Source: Anaerolineales bacterium (lineage in GTDB: Bacteria > Chloroflexota > Anaerolineae > Anaerolineales > Villigracilaceae). From it: a DNA stretch of 64,000 nucleotides. This document shows, piece after piece, positions 51,705 through 60,437 of the stretch. Each line of letters begins with the position of its first letter. Position 1 is the first letter of the stretch. The position numbers were made by a program, and so were the translations under genes. The DNA is taken from the NCBI GenBank assembly GCA_016789305.1, contig JAEURJ010000008.1, forward strand, positions 62,001 through 126,000, given 5' to 3'. The notes beneath the pieces are model-generated. The model worked only from the letters and a program-made list of their open reading frames with translations, did no database searches and had not been told where the DNA came from.

Positions 51705-52574
51705 TTATTCGTCTTTCCTTTTGAAAAGCCAGGGCAATATTTTTTCATACCAAGCCGCATCGCGCTTTCCATTTTGCGGGCGGAAGAAGGCGATTAATAT
51801 ATTTTCCAAACGCTCGGGGTCAAGTCTTCTCAACATGCGGCCTGCATGTGCAATGGAAATTGCGCCGGTCTCTTCCGAAACCACCAATGCAATCGCATCG
51901 CTGGCTTCAGACATCCCCAATGCGGCGCGGTGACGCAGCCCCATTTGTCTTTCGGGGGTACGATTCAAGATACCGCTTGCAGAAAGCGGAAGCACACATG
52001 CAGCAGCCACTACCTGCGGACCGGAAATGATCACACCGCCATCATGCAGGGGTGTGTTGGGATAAAAGATCTGCAATAGCAATTCCGGCGTCACACGGGC
52101 ATTCATCTGAACGCCGGTTTGAATGAATTCTTCCAGGTTGTCCAGTCGCTGCAGAATGATCAAGGCCCCATGCTGGCGGGCGGATAACCTTGCTGCTGCG
52201 CTCACCACCGCACGGATGGTCTGTTCGAGGGCCACCGATTCTGTTTTTGCAGAGGCAGGCCAAATGGTCCCGGCCCGACCAAGGCGCTCCAGCGTCCGCC
52301 GAATCTCCGGGGCAAAGATCACCGGGATCGCGAGCAATAATGCAGGCAGTGCATTCTGGGCTAGCCATGAGAATGCGGGCAGGTCCACGAGACTCGTCAG
52401 CAGAGTAATGAAAACCACCAGCAGGATCATTCCACGCAGCAGGGCCATGGCTTGTGTATCCTGCAATGAGTACAGCAAACCAAAAAAGATCAGCGTGACG
52501 AGTACGATGTCGAGCATGCTCAGCCAGCTGATGCGTTGGAATATAAAGAGGAGGTTGTTCAGGAATTCAGTCAC
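51705..52574 (-). CDS. cdaA: Diadenylate cyclase CdaA
   Basis: CdaA makes cyclic di-AMP from two ATP at the membrane. The 289-residue protein has three N-terminal membrane helices (residues 15-85), then the DAC domain. The DGA motif appears as LHDGGVIISGP, and the RHR motif as GLRHRAALGMSEASDAIALVVSEETG. Position 3 of DGA is Gly here; the flanking LHDG and the RHRAA motif are intact, so activity is likely. Cyclic di-AMP controls potassium and osmotic balance. The CdaR-like gene follows at once; CoaE-GNAT lies upstream on the same strand. Confidence 0.95.
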   Translation of the reverse strand: MTEFLNNLLFIFQRISWLSMLDIVLVTLIFFGLLYSLQDTQAMALLRGMILLVVFITLLTSLVDLPAFSWLAQNALPALLLAIPVIFAPEIRRTLERLGRAGTIWPASAKTESVALEQTIRAVVSAAARLSARQHGALIILQRLDNLEEFIQTGVQMNARVTPELLLQIFYPNTPLHDGGVIISGPQVVAAACVLPLSASGILNRTPERQMGLRHRAALGMSEASDAIALVVSEETGAISIAHAGRMLRRLDPERLENILIAFFRPQNGKRDAAWYEKILPWLFKRKDE

Positions 52575-52650
52575 GATAGGGTTAAAGTGGATTCGGGATG
52601 GGCAATCAGGGAAGGATAAATCCTAATTACCTGATACCGTCTCTCAAACC

Positions 52651-53799
52651 CTAAATGGGGCGCAGGACTCGATCCTGCCTTAATTGTTTGAAGAACAATG
52701 CACTGCCCTGGGACATCGATTCTTTTGCCGAATCCTGCCAGGCTTGAACGCCCAATGTTTCCGGCGTGCGCCTTTCATAACCAAGCTGCTTCCATAGATC
52801 ATCCTGCGCGATCAATTCGTTCATCGGAAAGATCAACGAAGCTTCGCTTTGTAATTCGCCGGATGCTTTTTCCACTTCTTTGATCAAGGTCTCAAAGGCT
52901 TTGGGAAGATCAATGTGTTCCTCCAGAAAGATATCGGTCGTACGAGTGACCAGGTTTTCCACCTGCCAGCCTGCAAGACCAACCATCTTTCCATCAAGGT
53001 GCAGCAGCATATAGGCTTTATCACCAAATTCAGCCATGATGTCATCGGCTGTCATCTTTCGCCTGCCTTTGCTTAAGCGAGTGATAAGCTCGGCAATGGC
53101 GGAGGAATGTTTTGGCCTGCCGCGTTGGACCGAAAACTCGCCCGTGCTGGCGGCGGGTGCCACTTTAACTGTGGCTTCCGCATCGGCGTTTCCTGCGCCC
53201 GGAACGATTTCCTTCCATGCTTCGCTGACTTGTTTCCATAATGCATCGTAAGAGCCGGTATTGGTCAGCACGATGTTCGCCATGGATACTTTGCTGCTCT
53301 GCGGCGTTTGCATACGGATTCGTTCAAGCGCCTTTTCCTTCGACAGGCCGCGTTTGCGAACCAGCCGCTCCACCTGGACATCTTCCGGCGCATTCGTCAC
53401 CCAAATTGAATCACACACCTTGCGCAGATCGCCTTCCAGAAGTTTGATCGCTTCGATCACCACAACAGACTGGGTCGATCGTTTGATCAGCATTTCCGTC
53501 GCCTGGCGCACCAATGGGTGAACGATGGACTCGAGTTGTGACATGGCCTCCGGGTCGTTAAATACCAGGTTTCCAAGTTTGACGCGGTCGATCTCGCCAT
53601 CCTTGTTCACCAGCCATTTTCCAAATTTATCGATGACCGGTTGATAACCGGGCGCACCCTTGGCGTAGGTTCGATGCGTCAGAGAGTCGGCGTCGATCGT
53701 GTATGCACCCAGGTGCTCGAACATGCGGCGGACAACACTTTTCCCAGTGGCGATATTACCGGTGAGACCGATCACAAATTTTCCGGGCCAATTACTCAC
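52651..53799 (-). CDS. coaE: Dephospho-CoA kinase fused to a GNAT-like domain
   Basis: I start at GTG 53799, 7 nt after AAGGA; the open frame continues upstream only because it crosses rnpB antisense. CoaE phosphorylates dephospho-CoA to CoA, the last step of the pathway. Residues 1-200 show the P-loop GLTGNIATGKSVV, DADSLTHRTYAKG, and IVHPLVRQ typical of CoaE. The rest (about 225-382) is a separate domain with KAYMLLHLDGKMVGLAGWQVENLV and DDLWKQLGYERRTPETLGVQAWQD, which look like GNAT acetyltransferase strands. An acyl-CoA-using domain attached to the CoA-making enzyme is unusual. It lies 76 nt upstream of cdaA on the same strand and is divergent from rnpB. Confidence 0.85.
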   Translation of the reverse strand: MSNWPGKFVIGLTGNIATGKSVVRRMFEHLGAYTIDADSLTHRTYAKGAPGYQPVIDKFGKWLVNKDGEIDRVKLGNLVFNDPEAMSQLESIVHPLVRQATEMLIKRSTQSVVVIEAIKLLEGDLRKVCDSIWVTNAPEDVQVERLVRKRGLSKEKALERIRMQTPQSSKVSMANIVLTNTGSYDALWKQVSEAWKEIVPGAGNADAEATVKVAPAASTGEFSVQRGRPKHSSAIAELITRLSKGRRKMTADDIMAEFGDKAYMLLHLDGKMVGLAGWQVENLVTRTTDIFLEEHIDLPKAFETLIKEVEKASGELQSEASLIFPMNELIAQDDLWKQLGYERRTPETLGVQAWQDSAKESMSQGSALFFKQLRQDRVLRPI

Positions 53800-53884
53800 A
53801 ATGATTCCTTCTGGATGAAGCCGTATTGAGATGAAAGACCTCTCTATTTTAATGTCTTTTCCCCAAATGTCCACTGTTTGGGCG

Positions 53885-53913
53885 TTGACGCACGCGCTCC
53901 CCGCGTGTATGAT
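53885..53913 (+). promoter_or_regulatory. rnpB promoter
   Basis: TTGACG (53885-53890), a 17-nt spacer and TATGAT (53908-53913) place the start at about 53920, the first base of the RNase P RNA. Confidence 0.8.
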
Positions 53914-53920
53914 GAAAATC

Positions 53921-54285
53921 CTCAGGCTGGTTGGGCAATCGCGGTTCTGCTTGCAGGATCGAGGAAAGTCCGCACTCCACAGAGCGCGACGTCGGATAAC
54001 ATCCGGGGCGGGGCAACCTGCCGGAACAGGGCCACAGAAACAAACAGCCATCCCTCGGGGTGGTGATGGTGAAAAGGTGGTGTAAGAGACCACCGGCGTT
54101 TGCAGTAATGCAGGCGGCCAGGTAACCCCCGTCGGGAGCAAGGCAAAGCAGGGACAAGAGATGGCTCGTCTCATTTGAGTCCCGGGTATGCTGCAACGAG
54201 CGGCGCGGTGACGTGACGCCCAGAGAGATGATTGCACAGATGGCGCAAGTCATCGGACAGAATGCGGCTTATAAACCAGCCTGAG
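53921..54285 (+). ncRNA. rnpB: RNase P RNA, bacterial type A
   Basis: This is the catalytic RNA that trims the 5' ends of tRNA precursors. Conserved region I is seen as GAGGAAAGTCCGCACTCC and the 3' region V as ACAGAATGCGGCTTATA. The ends pair perfectly over 12 bp (CTCAGGCTGGTT at 53921-53932 with AACCAGCCTGAG at 54274-54285), giving helix P1. A good promoter lies just upstream. A second, imperfect copy of the 3' end follows 49 nt later. Confidence 0.95.
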
Positions 54286-54333
54286 ACAATTTTACGGTAG
54301 TGATAATCTGACAGGACCCCACAATGGGGCGAT

Positions 54334-54358
54334 GTGCGGCTTATAAACAGCCTGAGAC
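54334..54358 (+). repeat. Duplicate of the rnpB 3' end
   Basis: TGCGGCTTATAAACAGCCTG and following GAGAC repeat positions 54263-54287 with one C missing. The preceding GACAG is also shared, after a small hairpin (GACCCC/GGGGC). TTTTT follows, so this copy may act as the transcript end. Its helix P1 strand would pair less well than the true one. Confidence 0.75.
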
Positions 54359-54366
54359 TTTTTAAT

Positions 54367-54678
54367 ATGTTATTTCATCCCCGCTTGATTTCCCTGATCG
54401 AAAAAATTTCACCTTCCAAAACCATCCACATTGCATTGGGTGAGTTGTTTCCCCTTACTGAAGAACAACTCCGTACGCAATGGAGGGAACTTGTGAAGAA
54501 TACTCCACTTTCCGAATCCGTCTTGAACGTTCGCATGATCCGGGCTGAACAACAATGTATGGTATGTTTTGAAAGATATCATCCTGCAAACAAGGAAACG
54601 GCTTGCCCCAATTGCATGAGTGCCGGTGCGAAGATACTGGCTGGCGAGGAATTTTATGTTGAAACAAACAGGGATTAA
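54367..54678 (+). CDS. HypA-like zinc-ribbon protein
   Basis: ATG 54367 gives 103 residues; an open frame from 54334 overlaps the rnpB 3' duplicate and is not used. The C-terminal half has two CxxC pairs (QCMVCFERY and ACPNCMS) spaced as in the HypA/HybF nickel chaperone, followed by AKILAGEEFYVETN, the usual HypA ending. The N-terminal Met-His nickel site of HypA is missing (here MLFHPRLI). No hydrogenase or urease gene is near. It may be a HypA derivative with another metal or binding role. It overlaps no other gene and lies 1 nt before the next start. Confidence 0.65.
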   Translation: MLFHPRLISLIEKISPSKTIHIALGELFPLTEEQLRTQWRELVKNTPLSESVLNVRMIRAEQQCMVCFERYHPANKETACPNCMSAGAKILAGEEFYVETNRD

Positions 54679-54679
54679 T

Positions 54680-55741
54680 ATGAAGAAACAGTTTTTGATC
54701 TTATCGATCAGTTTGACTTTAATGCTGGCCTGCAACATCGGAGCCGCCACGCCTCTTCCTCAAAGCTCGGGCCTGCTCGCCACACTCTCGGCATCCACGC
54801 CGCTGGGTGGGACCCCTTTCTACTTCAACAACGAAACGCCCACACCGACTTCAGAATTCAACCTCGCAACCGTGGCCCCCACTTTGGTTGTGCCCACATC
54901 TTCAAGTATTAACCCGCCGACGGGCCATATTGTCTTTACCTGCCAGATCTATAAAGTGCAGGCCAGCAACCAGATCTGCATCATGAACGCCGATGGAAGC
55001 GGTTGGCGCCGCCTGACCACCGACAGCAATCGACAGCATTATTATCCATCGTTATCACCGGATGGACAAAGTGTGGTCTATGCAGCGTTTCGCGAAGAGA
55101 ATATATATGAGATTTACGAAATGAACCTTGCCTCCGGCGATGTCAAGCAATTGACCAACAAGATCGGCGTGGTCAATGGACCGGAGATCTCGCCTGATGG
55201 CGAATCCATTGTTTTCAAACTATGGACCGTATACTCGGATCGAAATGTTATTATGACGATCGATCGTAACGGGGAAGATCTGGGTAATATTCCCCACGCC
55301 GAAGGCTGGGACCCCACCTGGTCACCGGATGGAAAATATGTGTTATTCGCCTCTGACATGGATGGATCAATTCAACTGTATACCATCCGTGCCGATGGCA
55401 AGCAGTTGAAAAAGATCAGCAACCTGCCGGCCATTCGCGGAAGAAGTGACTGGTCCCCGGATGGGCAGTATATCGTGACCTATTCCGGCGAGGCGTGGCA
55501 TCGCGAGGTATACATCATGAATGCCGATGGTACGAATGCGCGCGTGTTATCGCCTGCGGGTGGAAATTCACAAGGCCCGTCCTTTTCGCCCGATGGGAAG
55601 TGGGTGGCATTCACTGCTTATTTCGATCACCCCGGCGACGATCATGGATGTGAGATCTACATTGTCCGTGTCGACGGCACCGACTTGCGCCGCTTAACGA
55701 ATAATGATTATTGTGATTACCAGCCGCGTTGGGGGCCATAG
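54680..55741 (+). CDS. Lipoprotein with TolB-like (PD40) beta-propeller
   Basis: ATG 54680 gives 353 residues; the longer in-frame reading overlaps the HypA-like gene. Lipobox LMLAC sets the cysteine near residue 18. After a Ser/Thr/Pro linker (to about residue 90) six PD40/WD40-like blades follow: ICIMNADGSGWRRLT, SLSPDGQSVVYAAF, EISPDGESIVFKLW, TWSPDGKYVLFASD, DWSPDGQYIVTYS and SFSPDGKWVAFTAY. TolB-type propellers bind peptides or proteins at the cell envelope. No Pal or TolA gene is near, so a Tol system is not implied. Confidence 0.85.
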   Translation: MKKQFLILSISLTLMLACNIGAATPLPQSSGLLATLSASTPLGGTPFYFNNETPTPTSEFNLATVAPTLVVPTSSSINPPTGHIVFTCQIYKVQASNQICIMNADGSGWRRLTTDSNRQHYYPSLSPDGQSVVYAAFREENIYEIYEMNLASGDVKQLTNKIGVVNGPEISPDGESIVFKLWTVYSDRNVIMTIDRNGEDLGNIPHAEGWDPTWSPDGKYVLFASDMDGSIQLYTIRADGKQLKKISNLPAIRGRSDWSPDGQYIVTYSGEAWHREVYIMNADGTNARVLSPAGGNSQGPSFSPDGKWVAFTAYFDHPGDDHGCEIYIVRVDGTDLRRLTNNDYCDYQPRWGP

Positions 55742-55783
55742 CGTTTAGGGTCGCCCCTGCTTGACGTTTGATCGGAGGACCAC

Positions 55784-56608
55784 ATGAATATTAAAGGTAA
55801 AGTTGCGATTGTCACGGGGGCCTCTTCTGGAATTGGCGAAGCCACCGCTCGTGAATTTGCGAAGGAGGGCGCACGCATTGTCCTTGCCGCGCGGCGCGTG
55901 GAGAAGTTGCAGGAGCTGGCGGGGGAAATTGCTGCAATGAACAGCGGCGCGGAGACCCTTGTTGTCCAGGCTGACCTTTCGAAGCTTGAAGATATTCAAG
56001 CCATGATCCGGCAGACCCTTGAAAGATTCAATCGCATCGATGTGCTGGTGAATAATGCGGGATTCGGCAGACTCGATTGGCTGGAAAACCTCGACCCCGT
56101 AAAAGATATCCAGGCGCAAATTGATGTGAACGTAATGGGTGTGATCCAAACCACGCGGCAGGTATTGCCGGAGATGATCAAGCAACACTCTGGAAGCATC
56201 ATCAATATGTGTTCGATGGCTGGATTGGTGGGCACGCCAACTTATTCGATCTATGCGGCATCCAAACATGCTGTGCACGGATTCTCAGAAGCGCTTCGGC
56301 GCGAAGTCAAGCCTTGGGGAATTGAAGTTTCACTGATATACCCTGGCGGCGTGGTGACCGAGTTTGCGCAGCATGCGGGCATCAAACGCAAGACGAATGC
56401 AAAGACTCCTGCATTTATGCTGCTCACTGCGGAGCAGGTGGGCCAGGCGGTTGTTAAACTGGCGCGAAATCCAAAACGAATGCTGGTCATCCCGTGGTTG
56501 TGGAACATGACCGTGTTCATGAATAAATTCCTCCCCGGCCTGGTCGATTACACCACGATCCATCGATTTACGATCCCCGAACGGGAAGATGAATTGCACG
56601 CAAAATAA
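55784..56608 (+). CDS. Short-chain dehydrogenase/reductase
   Basis: The 274-residue protein is a classical SDR with NAD(P)-binding TGASSGIGEATA (residues 12-23), NNAGFG, and the catalytic Tyr-x3-Lys in YSIYAASKHA near residue 155 with an upstream Ser in NMCSMAG. An Arg pair after the second strand (AARRVEKL) suggests NADP preference. The substrate-binding loop and last 60 residues (PKRMLVIPWLWNMTVFMNKFLPGLVDY) contain a hydrophobic segment, so membrane contact is possible. GGAGG precedes the ATG (GATCGGAGGACCACATG). It converges with recJ. Confidence 0.92.
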   Translation: MNIKGKVAIVTGASSGIGEATAREFAKEGARIVLAARRVEKLQELAGEIAAMNSGAETLVVQADLSKLEDIQAMIRQTLERFNRIDVLVNNAGFGRLDWLENLDPVKDIQAQIDVNVMGVIQTTRQVLPEMIKQHSGSIINMCSMAGLVGTPTYSIYAASKHAVHGFSEALRREVKPWGIEVSLIYPGGVVTEFAQHAGIKRKTNAKTPAFMLLTAEQVGQAVVKLARNPKRMLVIPWLWNMTVFMNKFLPGLVDYTTIHRFTIPEREDELHAK

Positions 56609-56610
56609 AT

Positions 56611-58302
56611 TTACGCCGCTTTCATATCCTTTAAATTCAATTGATATCCCACGCGGCCGTTGTATTCATTCACTTCATACGTGAAAAGAACGTCCACGCG
56701 CGGAGGCATTTTCTTCGCCCATTCGCCCAGCCTGAATCCAATGCAATCGTGGGTGTACTTGTTATCATCCTCAAGCACGAGCTTGATGTGCTTTCCATCC
56801 GATCCAACCGTGCGTGAACTTTTTACTTTTGCGTTGCGCGCCACGAACGCGGCATCCCGATTTCCGTAGCCGGTAGGCTCAAGATAACTTAATAGCTGGA
56901 TCAAGTCCGGTCGTATTTGGGTTAAGGAAACTTCCATGTCCGCCATCAAAGTCGGGCGGAGATCCTGCCCGCTGAGTTTTTCTTTCGCGATGGATTTCAA
57001 CCGTTCGACCAGCAGCGGAATATTCTCATTCTTTACAGTAAATCCTGCCGCTGCGGCGTGCCCGCCGTGACGAACCAGCAGATCGGCGCACAGGTCCAAC
57101 GCATCGGTGATATGAAATTCGGGGATGGAACGGCACGAGCCGCGCGTCTCTTCCGCGCCCTGGGCTGCCACAACCGAAGGGAGATAATACTTCTCTGTGA
57201 GTCGGGATGCAGCCAACCCCACAACCCCGGAGTTGAAACTTTCATCCGCCGCAAAAAGGATAAAGTTTTCCTCGTTGCCGTTCAACGCAATTTCCTCGGC
57301 CTTGACCTGCATATCGCGTGTGATGCGTTGACGTTCCCGATTCTGCATATCCAGTTGCTGCGCGAGTTCACCGGCGCGGAAGACATCCTTCGTGGTCAGC
57401 AGTTCAAAGGAAGCCAGTGCTTCTTTTAATCGTCCTGCCGCATTCAAGCGCGGGCCCAGTGAAAAGCCGATGTTCCCCGCATTGACCTTTGCCAGCGGAA
57501 TATCAGAAACGCCTGCCAAAGAAAATAATCCCTGCCTCGTGGTCTGACGCATTTGCCTGAGTCCCTTGCGCACGAGGATTCGATTCTCACCGACGAGCGG
57601 AGCCAGGTCCGCCACCGTGCCGAGAGCCACGAGATCGAGTAGAAAATCGAGGCTGTATTTTTCCTTGCGTTCGAGGTACAGCGCTTCGGCGATCTTGTAT
57701 GCGATGCCGACCCCGGCCAGATCTTTATCGGGATACACATCCCCAGGTTGTTTCGGATTGATGACAGCCAATGCGGGAGGTAAATCTCCCTCGGCTGGAT
57801 GATGGTGATCACTGATGATCAGATCGAGATCGATTTCTTTGGCGTGCTGTGCTTCGCGTGGGGAGCGGATGCCGCAATCCACGCTGATGACCAGTTTGAC
57901 TCCGTTGGCTTTCAATTCGTCCAACGCGTTGTTGTTGAGACCGTAGCCTTCTTCGAATCGATTCGGGATGTACCCACGCACATCCGCTTCCAATATTTGC
58001 AGGGACTGTACCAGCAGGGCAGTGGCGGTGACGCCATCCACATCGTAATCTCCGTAGATGGCGATGGGTTCATTGTTCTGGATCGCAAATTGGATTCGGT
58101 CCACAGCCGCGCGCATGCCGGTCATCTGGAAGGGATCGGTGTTGAAATCAGGCTTGGCGTTTAAGTAGGCGCGCGCTTCCGCATCGCTGGCAAAACCGCG
58201 GTTGAAGAGGATCTGCCGCAGGATGACGGGAAATTTTCCAAGTGCAGCATCCGCCTCGGGTGTGATCAGCGGCGGGACGATCCAGTGTTTATCTTGAGTC
58301 AT
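56611..58302 (-). CDS. recJ: Single-stranded-DNA-specific exonuclease RecJ
   Basis: RecJ degrades single-stranded DNA 5' to 3' in recombination and repair. The 563-residue protein has the DHH-family motifs GDYDVDGVTATALL near residue 84, ISVDCGIRSPREA, the DHH itself in ISDHHHPAEGDLPP near residue 165, and the DHHA1 motif RHGGHAAAAGFTV near residue 415. The C-terminal OB-like domain ends YNGRVGYQLNLKDMKAA. Length fits the family. It lies 8 nt after the GT87-like gene on the same strand. Confidence 0.95.
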   Translation of the reverse strand: MTQDKHWIVPPLITPEADAALGKFPVILRQILFNRGFASDAEARAYLNAKPDFNTDPFQMTGMRAAVDRIQFAIQNNEPIAIYGDYDVDGVTATALLVQSLQILEADVRGYIPNRFEEGYGLNNNALDELKANGVKLVISVDCGIRSPREAQHAKEIDLDLIISDHHHPAEGDLPPALAVINPKQPGDVYPDKDLAGVGIAYKIAEALYLERKEKYSLDFLLDLVALGTVADLAPLVGENRILVRKGLRQMRQTTRQGLFSLAGVSDIPLAKVNAGNIGFSLGPRLNAAGRLKEALASFELLTTKDVFRAGELAQQLDMQNRERQRITRDMQVKAEEIALNGNEENFILFAADESFNSGVVGLAASRLTEKYYLPSVVAAQGAEETRGSCRSIPEFHITDALDLCADLLVRHGGHAAAAGFTVKNENIPLLVERLKSIAKEKLSGQDLRPTLMADMEVSLTQIRPDLIQLLSYLEPTGYGNRDAAFVARNAKVKSSRTVGSDGKHIKLVLEDDNKYTHDCIGFRLGEWAKKMPPRVDVLFTYEVNEYNGRVGYQLNLKDMKAA

Positions 58303-58310
58303 GAGTTAAT

Positions 58311-59693
58311 TTATCCAATAGGGGCGCCCATCCAGAAGGTCGACATGACAGAATTATTTTCTTTTTTATCCGTTACCCACAGCAGCCCGAGAATGATGAG
58401 GATGCCGAATAACTTCGTGTACGACCACGGGAAGAAATCGAAGGTGGGCATGAGGAAGACGAACAAATATGCCGCGCCAAACCAGATCCATTCGGCATGA
58501 GACTCAACTTTCTTGAGCAGCAATAAAAATGGAAGAGCGAGGAAAACCCCGTGATGTTCCCAGATCAAGGGAGAGGCAATGACCATCGCAAACAAAAATG
58601 GAATGATCGAATTGTAAAGCCTGGAGCCCTCCACTCCCTTTGGATACAAGCCCGTAGTTCGCAGCCCGAGGAGAATGGCAGCGAGTGTTGTGATTCCCTT
58701 GGCGATGTACACCAGAATGCGGATCAACCCGTCGCTTGCGCGGAAGTAGGATAATGTCACGCTGATCGCCGAGTCAAAGGAACTGTCGCGCATGCTGAAT
58801 TCGCGCGGACCGTTGAGCAGCGCCGCGTTGGCGATAAATTGATAATACGGATCGAGCCCATAGATGGCCACCGTGAAGAGAGCGATGGCAAACATGCTCA
58901 CTGCAAAATACGCCAGCCATTTCCAGTTGAATTCCAGCAGGAAGGCAAGCACCAACAAAGCGGGAGATGTTTTGAAGTGAACGGCCAGTGCGAGGAAGAA
59001 CGCCGAAAGAAACGGACGGTCTTTGTAAAGCAGGATGCTGAGAAAGATGAAATTGATCACGTGCAGGTTCACTTGCACGTACAGAAGTGTGCGCATCAAC
59101 GGCATGTTGACCAGCAGGAACAGCGCAGTGATGATCGCGGCTGCATTGGTATTGAATTGATAATGCTCCAATATGCGATGGAGCAAATAATAAAAGGCAA
59201 ACAGGGAAAAGATATTGAGCAGCCAGCAGACGAACAGAATGCCGTCTTCGCCGAGCGGAGTTAAGAAGGAAAGCAGCACAGCCCAAAGCGGGGGGTAAAT
59301 ATAGGTGTCCGGCAAAGGCTGGTGGTTGAAGATCTTAAAGGCCGCTTCGGTGTAATAGCCGATATCCCCGTAACGTACCCGTTCGCGCAGGATGTTCAAA
59401 TACGAGACCGCAACGATGAAGAAGCCAGCCCATGAAAGCTGATTCGTTTTGGTGATCCTGCGAGTCTGAATCAGCCAAAGAAAAATCCCGGCCAGCAGCC
59501 ACACCAGCCCGGCCGCGGCAAGAGCGAACGGTGTATACGTCAACGGGCTGTCCTGCACGAAGGCTTTGAGTCCATCGAGGCCGTTGCGGACGGTGATCCA
59601 AATGCATTGTGCCGCGATCAATGCGGTTGTGGTTACCCAAACCAGGAAAACGCTTCGAATAACCCTTGTCATGTGCGGGATGTTTTTTGTCAT
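58311..59693 (-). CDS. GT87-like polyprenol-phosphate mannosyltransferase family membrane protein
   Basis: The 460-residue protein has about ten membrane segments. The first extracytoplasmic loop has RERVRYGDIGYYTEAAFKIFNHQPLPDTYIYPPLWAVLLSFLTPLG: an acidic motif followed by YPPL, typical of GT-C enzymes of the GT87/DUF2029 family. Members move mannose or other sugars from a lipid carrier to glycans or lipids outside the cell. The acceptor is unknown. The alternative start at MTRVIRS (seven codons in) is possible. It is upstream of recJ and likely cotranscribed. Confidence 0.8.
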   Translation of the reverse strand: MTKNIPHMTRVIRSVFLVWVTTTALIAAQCIWITVRNGLDGLKAFVQDSPLTYTPFALAAAGLVWLLAGIFLWLIQTRRITKTNQLSWAGFFIVAVSYLNILRERVRYGDIGYYTEAAFKIFNHQPLPDTYIYPPLWAVLLSFLTPLGEDGILFVCWLLNIFSLFAFYYLLHRILEHYQFNTNAAAIITALFLLVNMPLMRTLLYVQVNLHVINFIFLSILLYKDRPFLSAFFLALAVHFKTSPALLVLAFLLEFNWKWLAYFAVSMFAIALFTVAIYGLDPYYQFIANAALLNGPREFSMRDSSFDSAISVTLSYFRASDGLIRILVYIAKGITTLAAILLGLRTTGLYPKGVEGSRLYNSIIPFLFAMVIASPLIWEHHGVFLALPFLLLLKKVESHAEWIWFGAAYLFVFLMPTFDFFPWSYTKLFGILIILGLLWVTDKKENNSVMSTFWMGAPIG

Positions 59694-59761
59694 TGAAATT
59701 TGAGTATAAACGAGACTTTAACCGTCAGGAAGGGTGATGTATAATTTCTTGAGGAGATCCC

Positions 59762-60277
59762 ATGAAACCATTGGCGTCCGATGAAAAAACTGCAACCGTG
59801 CTGGTGTATACCCCGAACATGCTGGTGCGGGGAGATGTGGTGGTGAAGGAAAGTGTGCGTGTGAGCATCTGGCTGCGCACACAAGGTGTTCCCAATTTTA
59901 TTCATTTGATAAAACCGCAGGTGATCGTATTTGGCGGCACGCCTCCCAAATCCCATGCCTATGAGGAAATGTTCGTGCCCACCGATCAGGTCATCGGTTT
60001 TCATCTGGCCCCTCCGGCTGCCGACCCAATGGATTACGACCCCACGGAAGGCAACCGCACCATGCAGCCTGTGCATGTTTTGGTGGCTTCCTTTTTTATG
60101 AAGGGCAAGATGCGAATTTCGAGCGCGGCGGATTTCGCCACCAGCCTTGAAGTTTCAAAAGTGCCCTGGGTCTCGATCTACGATGCCGAGATCGTCAACC
60201 CGTATTTGCCGCAGTTCGCGATGAGCGTTCCGATGTTGTTGGCAAGCCCGACCAAAGTATCGATCGGTCTGGCTTGA
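59762..60277 (+). CDS. Conserved protein of unknown function (171 residues)
   Basis: GAGGAGATCCC precedes the ATG. The N-terminal part (ATVLVYTPNMLVRGDVVVKESVRVSIWLRTQGVPNFIHLI) is strand-rich and looks like a small beta barrel with a repeated V-x-V pattern. The middle has a Pro/Asp-rich loop (PPAADPMDYDPTEGNR), and the last third has the hydrophobic stretch QPVHVLVASFFMKGKMRIS. No membrane segment or catalytic motif is seen. I do not recognise the family. It is divergent from the GT87-like gene and followed by a terminator. Confidence 0.65.
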   Translation: MKPLASDEKTATVLVYTPNMLVRGDVVVKESVRVSIWLRTQGVPNFIHLIKPQVIVFGGTPPKSHAYEEMFVPTDQVIGFHLAPPAADPMDYDPTEGNRTMQPVHVLVASFFMKGKMRISSAADFATSLEVSKVPWVSIYDAEIVNPYLPQFAMSVPMLLASPTKVSIGLA

Positions 60278-60293
60278 TCGAATGAATGAACAG

Positions 60294-60322
60294 GACGGCC
60301 AGCAATGGCCGTCTTTATTTTT
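60294..60322 (+). terminator. Terminator after the 171-residue protein gene
   Basis: An 8-bp stem GACGGCCA / TGGCCGTC with a 4-nt loop is followed by TTTATTTTT. Confidence 0.85.
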
Positions 60323-60437
60323 AAACAAAAACCACGCCTCCAGCGGACCCTTTGCCTGCTCCTGTTTCCCGGTCATTTTCCCCGCTGCATTTGACCGTGG
60401 TTATAATGAAGGTTAACTTGTACGAAGGAAGCTTTTC

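Noticed and set aside
53800..54237. Open frame extending the CoaE protein by about 146 residues
   Set aside because: It is antisense to the RNase P RNA, lacks family-like sequence, and a GTG with AAGGA sits at the true CoaE start.
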